Below are positions 15,074-22,482 of a stretch of DNA of 64,000 nucleotides, piece after piece. The notes under the pieces are model-generated. The model was given only the letters and a program-made list of their open reading frames with translations. It made no database searches and had not been told where the DNA came from. A program made the translations under genes and the position numbers. How positions within the stretch are numbered: position 1 is the first letter of the stretch; every line of letters begins with the position of its first letter. The stretch covers positions 3,526 to 67,525 of the forward strand of contig CAXUDP010000008.1 of assembly GCA_964249735.1 (NCBI GenBank). Direction: 5' to 3'. This stretch comes from Lichenicola sp964249735 (GTDB lineage Bacteria > Pseudomonadota > Alphaproteobacteria > Acetobacterales > Acetobacteraceae).

Positions 15074-15584
15074 GATCGACGCCCTGCCGCGCCAGCGGCG
15101 GCACGAACGACGGCGCCGTGTCCCACGGGAACAGGATCCAGGTGTCCTGCGGCACCTCGACCACGTAGTGGTCGGTGAACGGCAGCCCCGCCGGCTTCGC
15201 ATAAAGGCAGGCGAACCGTGCCCGCGGCAGCAGGCGGCGCACCACCTGCGCGGTCACGCCGGAGTCGACCAGGTCGTCGATGATCAGGAAGCCGTCGCCG
15301 TCGCCGGCGGCACTCGGCGGCTTGAGCACCGTGGGCTCGCCCTGGAGCCGCTCGCTGTCCAGCGCCTGCTGCCCTTCCGGCGCCTGGTCGTATGACGATA
15401 CCGACACGCTTTCCACCAGCCGGCAGTCGAGCTCGCGGCCGATGATCGCCGCCGGGATCAGCCCGCCGCGCGTGATGGCGACGATGCCGGCGAACGGCCC
15501 GTCGGCGATCAGCTGCCCGGCCAGCGTGCGGGCGTCGCGATGCAGCTGGTCCCAGGTCACGGTGGCGTAGCCGGCCGCCGCCAT
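15066..15584 (-). CDS. gpt: xanthine-guanine phosphoribosyltransferase
   Basis: A 172-residue purine salvage enzyme that joins xanthine, guanine or hypoxanthine to PRPP. It matches E. coli Gpt in order: VTWDQLHRDARTLAGQL, IVAITRGGLIPAAIIGREL, the PRPP-binding LIIDDLVDSGVTA, then LYAKPAGLPFTDHYVVEVPQDTWILFPWD. The ATG overlaps the csaA stop by one base (TGATG) and its own stop overlaps the murQ start region, so the three genes are tightly coupled. Confidence 0.93.
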   Translation of the reverse strand: MAAAGYATVTWDQLHRDARTLAGQLIADGPFAGIVAITRGGLIPAAIIGRELDCRLVESVSVSSYDQAPEGQQALDSERLQGEPTVLKPPSAAGDGDGFLIIDDLVDSGVTAQVVRRLLPRARFACLYAKPAGLPFTDHYVVEVPQDTWILFPWDTAPSFVPPLARQGVDPG

Positions 15585-15934
15585 CAGAACAGCCTGCCGC
15601 CGTCCGGCACCTTGTGGTCGGGCCGCACCAGCACGACCTCGCCGTTGGCATCCGGCAGGCCGAGCACCAGCACCTCGCTCAGGAACGGCCCGATCTGGCG
15701 CGGCGCGAAGTTCACCACCGCGCAGACCTGCCGGCCGATCAGCTGGTCCGGCTTGTAGTGCCGGGTGACCTGGGCCGAGGAGCGCTTGATGCCGAGCGGC
15801 GTCCCGAAATCGATCCACAGCCTGATCGCCGGACGCCTCGCCTCTGGAAACGGCTGCGCGTCGGTGACGGTGCCGACCCGTATGTCGAGCTGGGCGAAGA
15901 CGTCGGTGCCGACGGGATCGGAGGGTTCGGACAT
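15584..15934 (-). CDS. csaA: CsaA-type tRNA-binding domain protein
   Basis: A 116-residue single OB-fold protein of the tRNA-binding (EMAP/CsaA) family. Typical segments are FAQLDIRVGTVTDAQPFPEARRPAIRLWIDFG, IKRSSAQVTRHY, LIGRQVCAVVNFAPRQIGPFLSEVLVLG and VVLVRPDHKVPDGGRLF. CsaA has been described as a chaperone-like protein with tRNA affinity; the exact role is unsettled. ATG 15934 fits family length. First gene of the csaA-gpt-murQ operon, lying next to tRNA-Asn. Confidence 0.9.
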   Translation of the reverse strand: MSEPSDPVGTDVFAQLDIRVGTVTDAQPFPEARRPAIRLWIDFGTPLGIKRSSAQVTRHYKPDQLIGRQVCAVVNFAPRQIGPFLSEVLVLGLPDANGEVVLVRPDHKVPDGGRLF

Positions 15935-16009
15935 TCGACCGTTCTTGCCGCCAACCAGGCCGGTTGCCAAGCGCTATCGAGCGCTGAACCAGGGTCGTCG
16001 CCGTCGGCC

Positions 16010-16084
16010 TGGCTCCCGGAGTAGGGATCGAACCTACGACCGAGCGATTAACAGTCGCTTGCTCTACCGCTGAGCTATCCGGGA
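16010..16084 (-). tRNA. tRNA-Asn (GUU)
   Basis: A minus-strand cloverleaf: acceptor TCCCGGA pairs with TCCGGGA, the D-arm is TAGCTCAGCGGTAGAGCA, the anticodon loop CTGTTAA carries GTT, the T-arm is TAGGTTCGATCCCTA, and discriminator G plus CCA are encoded. Confidence 0.97.
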
Positions 16085-16199
16085 CCGGCGGCGCACCCTA
16101 TAGCGGAGCCTGCGCCGGCGCGTAAAGCCTTCGGGGAACGGGTTTCGCCGCAAGGCCGCCGTTGTCGCGGGACCGGGCCGGGGGAAGGGGGCCGCCAGC

Positions 16200-17237
16200 A
16201 TGGAACAGCCCGCACGTCCGGGTCTCGGCCGCCGCCCGCTTCTGGGCGCCGGCGCCGGAATCGGGCTGGCCGTCGCCAGCGCCCTGGTGGTGCGCAACCA
16301 GCTCCGCCACCCGTATCGCGACAAGACCTCCCATCCGGACGGCCGCTACCGCCGCCTGGTGCTGAGCTGCCCGCACCCGGAGCACGATCCGGTGCTGATG
16401 GTCGCGGTGCACCAGGGCATGTTCGCCCGCTACAACCTCGACGTGACGGTGGAGGGCGGCTTCGCGTCCGGACAGGAAGCGGTGGCGCAGCTGCACCCGG
16501 GCGCCGCCGACGTGGCGGTGGCGCCGGCGCTGTCCTGGCTGCCGCGCCTGCTGGGCGGCCTGGATGCGCGCCTGGTCTGCGGCCTGCAGAGTGGCAGCGC
16601 CCGGCTGCTGGTGGACCGCCATTCGCCGATCAGGCGGATCGAGGACCTGCACCGCAAGGCGATCGGCGTCGCCGATTTCGGCGCCGACCGACTGTTCTTC
16701 TCCATCATGATGCGTCGCAAGGGCATGGACCCGAACCACGACGTGTCCTGGGTGCAGCTGTCGTCGGGGCAGTTCGGGCAGGCCCTGGCGGAGCGGCGCG
16801 TGCAGGCGGTGGCGGGCCACGACCCGGTGATCTGGAACCTGCGCGAGCAGCTGCACCTCCACGAGCTGGCGAGCAGCATGACCGGCAGCTACGGCACCCG
16901 CGTCAGCCGCGTGCTCGGCGTTGGCGGCGGCCTGCTGCGCGCCGACCCGGCGGCCGCGGTGTCGTTGGTGCTGGCGGTGCAGGAAGCAGCAGGGGCGGTG
17001 CAGCGCCATCTCGGCGAAACCGCCAGCATCCTGGCCGACCAGCTGCCCGACATGGACCAGCAGACGCTTGAGCGGATGCTGCGTGCCGAGGGCCACGCGG
17101 TGCACCCCGTCGGTCGTGAGCTGCGCGAGCAGGTAGCGCAGTACATCGACGAGATGAAGCTGATCGGCCTGGCGCCCGACGAGGCGGATTCAGGCGCGCT
17201 GGCCGGACGCTTCTGTCCGACCGTCATCCACGGATGA
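16200..17237 (+). CDS. ABC-type solute-binding protein, SsuA/NMT1-like
   Basis: A 345-residue periplasmic binding protein of the nitrate/sulfonate/taurine class. The N-terminus carries a twin-arginine-like signal (GRRPLLGAGAGIGLAVASALVV), suggesting Tat export or an N-terminal anchor. The fold signatures are VHQGMFARYNLDVTVEGGFASGQEAVAQL, DVAVAPALSWLPRLLGG and IEDLHRKAIGVADFGADRLFFSIMMRRKGMD. No permease or ATPase lies nearby, so it is an orphan component. The APS reductase gene 140 nt downstream hints at sulfur metabolism, but this is inference. Confidence 0.82.
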   Translation: MEQPARPGLGRRPLLGAGAGIGLAVASALVVRNQLRHPYRDKTSHPDGRYRRLVLSCPHPEHDPVLMVAVHQGMFARYNLDVTVEGGFASGQEAVAQLHPGAADVAVAPALSWLPRLLGGLDARLVCGLQSGSARLLVDRHSPIRRIEDLHRKAIGVADFGADRLFFSIMMRRKGMDPNHDVSWVQLSSGQFGQALAERRVQAVAGHDPVIWNLREQLHLHELASSMTGSYGTRVSRVLGVGGGLLRADPAAAVSLVLAVQEAAGAVQRHLGETASILADQLPDMDQQTLERMLRAEGHAVHPVGRELREQVAQYIDEMKLIGLAPDEADSGALAGRFCPTVIHG

Positions 17238-17377
17238 GGACCGCGTGACTCCGGGCTGACCTGACGCATGCGGCAGACGCGCCACAGCCTCACGCGGAAA
17301 TAGCGCCACCCGTTCGAAACCCTTCCATCCGGCCGCTATTCTCTGCATTCAGTGAGCCATTGCAGAATTGCGCAGTC

Positions 17378-18130
17378 ATGAACGTGATTTCATCTTCTCC
17401 CCCAACCCGTGTCGCCTTTCCTGACCGGACCGACGCCGCGTCGGCATATCGGCGGCTTCATGCGCTCGAGCGGCGCGGCGCGGACGGCTGTCACATCCTG
17501 CGCATCGCGATGCGGACGGCGATGCCGGGACGGATCGCCGCGGTGTCGTCCTTCGGGGCGGAGTCGGCGGTGCTGTTGTCGATCATCGCCGGGATCGACC
17601 CGTCGATGCCGGTGGTGTTCCTGGACACCGCTAGGCACTTCCCGGAAACCCTTGCCTACCGCAGCGATCTGGCGCGACGGCTGGGCTTGTCCGACGTGCG
17701 CGATGTCGTGCCGGCCGCACTTGCAGTGGCGGACCGCGACCCGTCCGGCGAGCTCTGGCATTTCGATCCCGACGCGTGCTGCGACCTGCGCAAGGTGGAG
17801 CCGCTGGAGCAGGCGCTGCACGGTTTCGACGGCTGGATCAGCGGGCGCAAGCGCCACCAGGCCGCCACCCGCGCCGCCCTGCCGTTCGTCGAGTTCGACG
17901 GTCGCCGGGTCAAGCTCAACCCGCTCGCCGACTGGACCGCCGACCGGATCCGCGACGAGATGGCGCGTCGGCGTCTGCCCCAGCACCCGCTGGCCGATCG
18001 CGGCTACCGCTCGATCGGCTGCTCGACCTGCACCCGCGCGGTCGGCGCCCAGGAGTCCGACCGCTCCGGCCGCTGGTCCGGCCTCGGCAAGGTCGAGTGC
18101 GGCATCCATCGCGTGCCGGCGGAGGCCTGA
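17378..18130 (+). CDS. cysH: adenylyl-sulfate (APS) reductase, assimilatory
   Basis: A 250-residue CysH that reduces activated sulfate to sulfite. The ATP-pyrophosphatase-like domain begins AAVSSFGAESAVLLSII. Four cluster cysteines are present, CC at 134-135 and CSTC at 215/218, so it carries a [4Fe-4S] cluster and is the APS-using rather than the PAPS-using type. The catalytic Cys is in the C-terminal ECGIH (about 241). The start is ATG 17378; an upstream TTG at 17360 is in frame but not favoured. No other cys gene is adjacent. Confidence 0.92.
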   Translation: MNVISSSPPTRVAFPDRTDAASAYRRLHALERRGADGCHILRIAMRTAMPGRIAAVSSFGAESAVLLSIIAGIDPSMPVVFLDTARHFPETLAYRSDLARRLGLSDVRDVVPAALAVADRDPSGELWHFDPDACCDLRKVEPLEQALHGFDGWISGRKRHQAATRAALPFVEFDGRRVKLNPLADWTADRIRDEMARRRLPQHPLADRGYRSIGCSTCTRAVGAQESDRSGRWSGLGKVECGIHRVPAEA

Positions 18131-18175
18131 CCGCCGCGTTGCCCGCGGCCTGCTCCCCTGGTAACCAGGACCGGC

Positions 18176-18259
18176 GCGAGAGTGACGGAACGGTAGACGT
18201 AGTCGACTCAAAATCGACCGCCGCAAGGCATGGGGGTTCGAATCCCCCCTCTCGTACCA
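18176..18259 (+). tRNA. tRNA-Leu (CAA)
   Basis: A plus-strand class II tRNA with a long variable arm (CGCCGCAAGGCAT). Acceptor GCGAGAG pairs with CTCTCGT (first pair G-U), the anticodon loop CTCAAAA carries CAA on the stem GTCGA/TCGAC, the T-arm is GGGGGTTCGAATCCCCC, and ACCA is encoded. Confidence 0.96.
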
Positions 18260-18282
18260 GCCCCTCCGGCGGACCGCTCCCC

Positions 18283-19464
18283 ATGCCCATCGACCGCCCA
18301 AGCCGACGTCCCGCCAACCCCTGCTTCTCCTCCGGCCCTTGCGCCAAGCGCCCCGGCTGGGACCTCGACGCCCTGTCCGGCGCTCTGCTTGGCCGCAGCC
18401 ACCGCGCGCCCGACGCCCGGGCCCGGCTGGCCGAGGTGATCGACCGCAGCCGCGCTTTGCTCGGCCTGCCGCTCGATTGGCGGCTCGGCATCGTACCCGG
18501 CTCCGACACCGGTGCCGTGGAGCTGGCGATGTGGTCGCTGCTCGGCCCCCGTGGCGTCGACGTGCTGTCCTTCGACACCTTTTCCGCCGCCTGGGCCAAC
18601 GACGTGGTGGCCCAGCTCCGGCTCGACGACGCTCGCGTGCTGGACGCCGAGTACGGCACGCTGCCAGACCTCCAGGTGGTGGACTGGTCCCGCGACGTGG
18701 TGTTCGCCTGGAATGGCACGACCTCCGGCGTCTGCCTGCCGGGTCCCGAGGCGATCCCGTCGCAGCATGACGGCCTCGCAATCTGCGACGCCACCTCCGC
18801 CGCCTTCGCCATGGAGCTGCCCTGGGACCGGCTCGACGTGGTGACCTGGTCCTGGCAGAAGGTTCTCGGCGGCGAGGCCGCGCACGGCATGCTGGCGCTG
18901 TCGCCGCGTGCGGTCGAGCGCCTGGAGGCGATTCCCCCGCCGCGACCGCTGCCCAAGCTGTTCCGCCTGACTGCGCCGTCCCCTTCCGGCAGCCACCGCC
19001 TGATCGAGGGCATCTTCCACGGCGACACCATCAACACCCCCTCGATGCTCTGCGTCGAGGACGCGCTCGACGGCCTGCGCTGGGCCGAGCGCATCGGCGG
19101 CCTGCCTGCCCTGATCGCCCGCACCCGCGCCAACCTCGATGCCATCGCCGAATGGGAGCGGGAGTCCGACTGGGTCTCCTTTCTTGCCGCTGACCCGCGC
19201 ACCCGCTCCAGCACCTCGATCTGCCTGCGCCTCGGCGGGCCCTGGTTCGACGCCCTCGCAACCGGACAGCGCGCGACGGTCGCCAAACGCCTGGCACAGC
19301 TTCTGCACGACGAGGGCGCCGCCCTCGACGCCGGCAGCTACCGCGATGCCCCGCCTGGCCTGCGCCTTTGGGGCGGCGCTACCGTCGAGACGGCCAATCT
19401 CGAAGCGGCGCTTCCCTGGCTGGATTGGGCCTGGGGCGAGACGATGCGGCTGACCGGGGTTTGA
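18283..19464 (+). CDS. serC: phosphoserine aminotransferase
   Basis: A 393-residue SerC that converts 3-phosphohydroxypyruvate to phosphoserine. It belongs to the alphaproteobacterial/archaeal SerC subgroup: NPCFSSGPCAKRPGW at the N-terminus, IVPGSDTGAVELAMW, VFAWNGTTSG, LAICDATSAAFAM, and the PLP-binding Lys in SWQKVLGGEAAHG at about 193. The ATG is only 24 nt after tRNA-Leu, so transcription may run through the tRNA. Its usual partner serA is not here. Confidence 0.9.
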   Translation: MPIDRPSRRPANPCFSSGPCAKRPGWDLDALSGALLGRSHRAPDARARLAEVIDRSRALLGLPLDWRLGIVPGSDTGAVELAMWSLLGPRGVDVLSFDTFSAAWANDVVAQLRLDDARVLDAEYGTLPDLQVVDWSRDVVFAWNGTTSGVCLPGPEAIPSQHDGLAICDATSAAFAMELPWDRLDVVTWSWQKVLGGEAAHGMLALSPRAVERLEAIPPPRPLPKLFRLTAPSPSGSHRLIEGIFHGDTINTPSMLCVEDALDGLRWAERIGGLPALIARTRANLDAIAEWERESDWVSFLAADPRTRSSTSICLRLGGPWFDALATGQRATVAKRLAQLLHDEGAALDAGSYRDAPPGLRLWGGATVETANLEAALPWLDWAWGETMRLTGV

Positions 19465-19922
19465 GCCGAGCCCGGCAAGGGCCGGCGGCCCCTGCACCCC
19501 ATCCGTTGGCACTGGAGGGGCGACCGAGCGCACTCCCGGCATCATGGGCTTCCGCACCTTGCTGTGGCCGTTGCGCGGAAGCCCAGGGCCGCAGGTTCAT
19601 CGAGGCGCAACTGCCCGAGGACATCGACCGCGTGCCGACAGCCATACCTTTCCAGGCGCCCATCCGCCGGCCGCGATAGCTCCGCCCGAGCAGGACCGCA
19701 CGACCCCCAGCGATCGCCAGCATCCTGACGATCACCCGGAACGACAGCGCCGTCGCACCCCCGCCGCTCCGTAGGCAGCCTTTCCCGCCTAGCCAAATCC
19801 GGAACCAGCCACAGCACGCACTGAACCGCCAGGGGGACACCGTCCGAACTATCAGGCATCCGCGCGCCCTGGCCCGCTCGCCTCCGCTTCAAGCTGGCGG
19901 GCGTGGGTGATATGACCCCGCC
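19465..19922. other. intergenic stretch of 458 nt without a supported gene
   Basis: Between serC and hisZ. Minus-strand frames stay open here but overlap one another, have Arg/Gly-rich composition without recognisable motifs, and run into serC or hisZ on the opposite strand. It may be decayed coding sequence. I see no tRNA, clear terminator or strong promoter. Confidence 0.5.
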
Positions 19923-21077
19923 ATGAATGACGACCCCTCCGCCTCCAGCCCGGCCCTGTTGCCGGCAGGCCTGCGCGACCTGCTCCCGCCCGACGCGGAA
20001 GCGGAAGCGCTCGGCGTCGAGGCGCTGATGGCGGTGTTCTCCGCCCACGGCTACGAGCGGGTGAAGCCGCCGCTGCTGGAGTTCGAGGACAGCCTGCTGT
20101 CCGGCTCCGGCTCGGCGATTGCGGAGCAGACCTTCCGTTTGATGGACCCCGACACCCACCGCATGATGGGCCTGCGCCCCGACATGACTCCGCAGGTGGC
20201 GCGCATCGCGGCGACCCGCCTGGTGAACGCCCCGCGTCCGCTCCGCCTGTCCTATGCCGGCGCCTGCGTGCAGCTGCACGGCGGCGCGCTCAGCAGCGAC
20301 CGCCAGGTCAGCCAGGCCGGCATCGAGCTGATCGGTCCCGACACCCCGGAGGCCGACGCCGAGATCGTCGCGGTCGGCGCGGAAGCACTGGCCGCACTCG
20401 GCCTCCAGCGGATCAGCTTCGACCTCACCATGCCCCCCTTGGCGCCCGCCCTGATCGAAGCGGGCGGCGTTCCCGACGTCGACCGCCCGGCGCTGCTGCG
20501 AGCGCTGGACCGCAAGGACGCCGCCGCGGTGGACCGCCAGGGCGGCCCGCTCGCCCGCGTGCTGACCGACCTCCTGCTGTGCGCCGGCCCCGCCCTGCCG
20601 GCGCTGGAGGTGCTGCGCGTGGCCCCGCTGCCGCCGGCCGCGCGGGCGCTCAGCGACCGGCTGGAAGCCACCGTTGCCGCGATCGCCGCAGTGGCGCCGG
20701 AGCTGCGCCTGACGCTCGATCCGATCGAGTTCCGCGGCTGGCGCTACCACACCGGAGTCTGCGTCACCGTGTATGCCGCTGGCCGGCACGAGGAGCTCGG
20801 CCGCGGCGGCCGCTACGGTGGTGGCGGCGGCGGCGAGCCCGCCTGCGGCCTCACCCTGCGCACCGAGGCGCTGCTGCGCGCGGCTCCCCCGGCGTCCGGA
20901 CGGCGGCGCGTGTTCGTGGGGCAGGGCGGCGACCGCGACGCCGCCCGCCTCCTGCGCCGCGACGGCCACGCAACGGTGGCCGCCCTCGGCCGGGTCGACG
21001 ACGAGGCCGCGGAAGCCCGTCGCCTCGGCTGCACCCACCTGCTGTGCGGCACTGCCGTCGTGCCGCTGGACGCCTGA
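19923..21077 (+). CDS. hisZ: ATP phosphoribosyltransferase regulatory subunit
   Basis: A 384-residue HisZ, a catalytically inactive histidyl-tRNA-synthetase paralogue that partners the short HisG in the first step of histidine synthesis. Visible blocks are LLPAGLRDLLPPDAEAE, FEDSLLSGSGSAIAEQTFRLMDPDTHRMMGLRPDMTPQVARIAATRL and RPLRLSYAGACVQLHG, then WRYHTGVCVTVYAAG and ELGRGGRYGG. The tRNA anticodon-binding domain is absent, as expected. It lies 37 nt before purA, a pairing common in this lineage; hisG is not in the window. Confidence 0.93.
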   Translation: MNDDPSASSPALLPAGLRDLLPPDAEAEALGVEALMAVFSAHGYERVKPPLLEFEDSLLSGSGSAIAEQTFRLMDPDTHRMMGLRPDMTPQVARIAATRLVNAPRPLRLSYAGACVQLHGGALSSDRQVSQAGIELIGPDTPEADAEIVAVGAEALAALGLQRISFDLTMPPLAPALIEAGGVPDVDRPALLRALDRKDAAAVDRQGGPLARVLTDLLLCAGPALPALEVLRVAPLPPAARALSDRLEATVAAIAAVAPELRLTLDPIEFRGWRYHTGVCVTVYAAGRHEELGRGGRYGGGGGGEPACGLTLRTEALLRAAPPASGRRRVFVGQGGDRDAARLLRRDGHATVAALGRVDDEAAEARRLGCTHLLCGTAVVPLDA

Positions 21078-21114
21078 TCCCACCCGACCGACGCCCTTCC
21101 GGAGCCAGCACCCC

Positions 21115-22404
21115 ATGTCCAACGTCACCGTGATCGGCGCCCAGTGGGGCGACGAGGGAAAGGGCAAGATCGTCGACTGGCTGGCCAGCCGCGCCGAGAT
21201 CGTGGTGCGGTTCCAGGGGGGCCATAACGCCGGGCACACCCTGGTGGTGGGCAACCAGACCTACAAGCTGAGCCTGCTGCCGAGCGGCTTGGTGCGCGGC
21301 AAGCTGGGCATCATCGGCAACGGCGTGGTGGTCGACCCCGAGGCGCTGCTGGGCGAGATCGATCGGGTGCGCGGGCAGGGGCTCGCCGTCGGCCCCGACA
21401 CCCTGCGCATCTCCGAAGCCGCCACCCTGATCCTGCCGGTGCACGGCGCCCTCGACCGCGCCCGCGAGGCCGCCCGCGGCGAGCGCCGCATCGGCACCAC
21501 CGGACGCGGCATCGGCCCTGCCTACGAGGACAAGGTGGCGCGCCGGGCGATCCGCCTGTGCGACCTGGCCGAGCCGGACACCCTGGACTGGAAGCTCGAC
21601 GAGATCCTGCTGCACCACAACACCCTGCTGGCCGGCCTCGGCGCCGACACCTTCTCCAAGGACGCACTGCTCCACTACCTCCTGGATCTGGCGCCCCGCC
21701 TGCTGCCCTACGTCGAGCCGGTCTGGGAGCGCCTGGACGAGGCCCGGCGGGCCGGCACCCGCGTCCTGTTCGAGGGCGCACAAGCAGTCATGCTCGACGT
21801 CGACCACGGCACCTACCCGTTCGTGACCAGCTCCAACACGGTCGCCGCCAACGCGGCCACAGGCAGCGGGGTGGGGCCGAACGCCGTCGGCTTCGTGCTT
21901 GGCATCGCCAAGGCCTATGCCACCCGAGTCGGCGCCGGCCCGTTCCCGAGCGAGCTGCACGACGAGACCGGCCAGCTGCTCGGCGCCCGCGGCCACGAGT
22001 TCGGCACCGTCACCGGCCGGCCGCGACGCTGCGGCTGGTTCGACGCGGTGCTGGTGCGACGCGCCGTGCGGGTCGGCGGCATCACCGGCCTCGCCCTGAC
22101 CAAGCTCGACGTGCTGGACGGGCTTCCCGCCATCCGCATCTGCACCGGCTACCGCCTGGACGGGCAGCCGGTGCGCCATCTCCCCGCAGCTCCCGCGGCG
22201 CAGGCGCGTGTCGAGCCGGTCTACGAGACCCTGGACGGCTGGCAAGACAGCACCCGCGGCGCCCGGTCCTGGGGCGCGCTGCCGGCGGCTGCGATCAAGT
22301 ACGTCCGGCGCATCGAGGAACTGGTCGAGGCGCCGGTGACGCTGCTGTCCACCAGCCCGGAGCGCGACGACACCATCCTGATGCGCGATCCGTTCGAGAG
22401 CTGA
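21115..22404 (+). CDS. purA: adenylosuccinate synthetase
   Basis: A 429-residue PurA that forms adenylosuccinate from IMP, aspartate and GTP, the first committed step to AMP. The GTP-binding N-terminus VIGAQWGDEGKGK is complete. FQGGHNAGHTLVV, GTTGRGIGPAYEDKVARRAIR, FEGAQAVMLDVDHGTYPFVTSSN and GTVTGRPRRCGWFDAV are all canonical. Length is normal. Probably co-transcribed with hisZ. Confidence 0.97.
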   Translation: MSNVTVIGAQWGDEGKGKIVDWLASRAEIVVRFQGGHNAGHTLVVGNQTYKLSLLPSGLVRGKLGIIGNGVVVDPEALLGEIDRVRGQGLAVGPDTLRISEAATLILPVHGALDRAREAARGERRIGTTGRGIGPAYEDKVARRAIRLCDLAEPDTLDWKLDEILLHHNTLLAGLGADTFSKDALLHYLLDLAPRLLPYVEPVWERLDEARRAGTRVLFEGAQAVMLDVDHGTYPFVTSSNTVAANAATGSGVGPNAVGFVLGIAKAYATRVGAGPFPSELHDETGQLLGARGHEFGTVTGRPRRCGWFDAVLVRRAVRVGGITGLALTKLDVLDGLPAIRICTGYRLDGQPVRHLPAAPAAQARVEPVYETLDGWQDSTRGARSWGALPAAAIKYVRRIEELVEAPVTLLSTSPERDDTILMRDPFES

Positions 22405-22420
22405 GCCGGCGTCTCCTGCC

Positions 22421-22436
22421 TTAAGCCGGGCTTAAC
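22421..22436 (+). promoter_or_regulatory. CtrA binding site (TTAA-N7-TTAAC)
   Basis: TTAAGCCGGGCTTAAC is an exact match to the alphaproteobacterial CtrA consensus TTAA-N7-TTAAC. It lies in the 78-nt gap after purA and 46 nt before the pseudokinase start. TTAA is very rare in this G+C-rich window, so two copies in exact phase are unlikely by chance. It also forms a short palindrome (TTAAGC/GCTTAA) but has no T-run, so a terminator is less likely. Confidence 0.65.
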
Positions 22437-22482
22437 CCTACGCCCGCCATGATGCCGGTCCTGGGGCAGGTCGTGCGGGGCG

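Noticed and set aside
19465..19922. A possible transposase relic on the minus strand between serC and hisZ
   Set aside because: Several frames are open but none shows a recognisable transposase motif or terminal repeats.
22421..22436. The TTAAGC/GCTTAA palindrome as a purA terminator
   Set aside because: The stem is short and AT-containing with no T-run, while the exact TTAA-N7-TTAAC spacing fits a CtrA site better.
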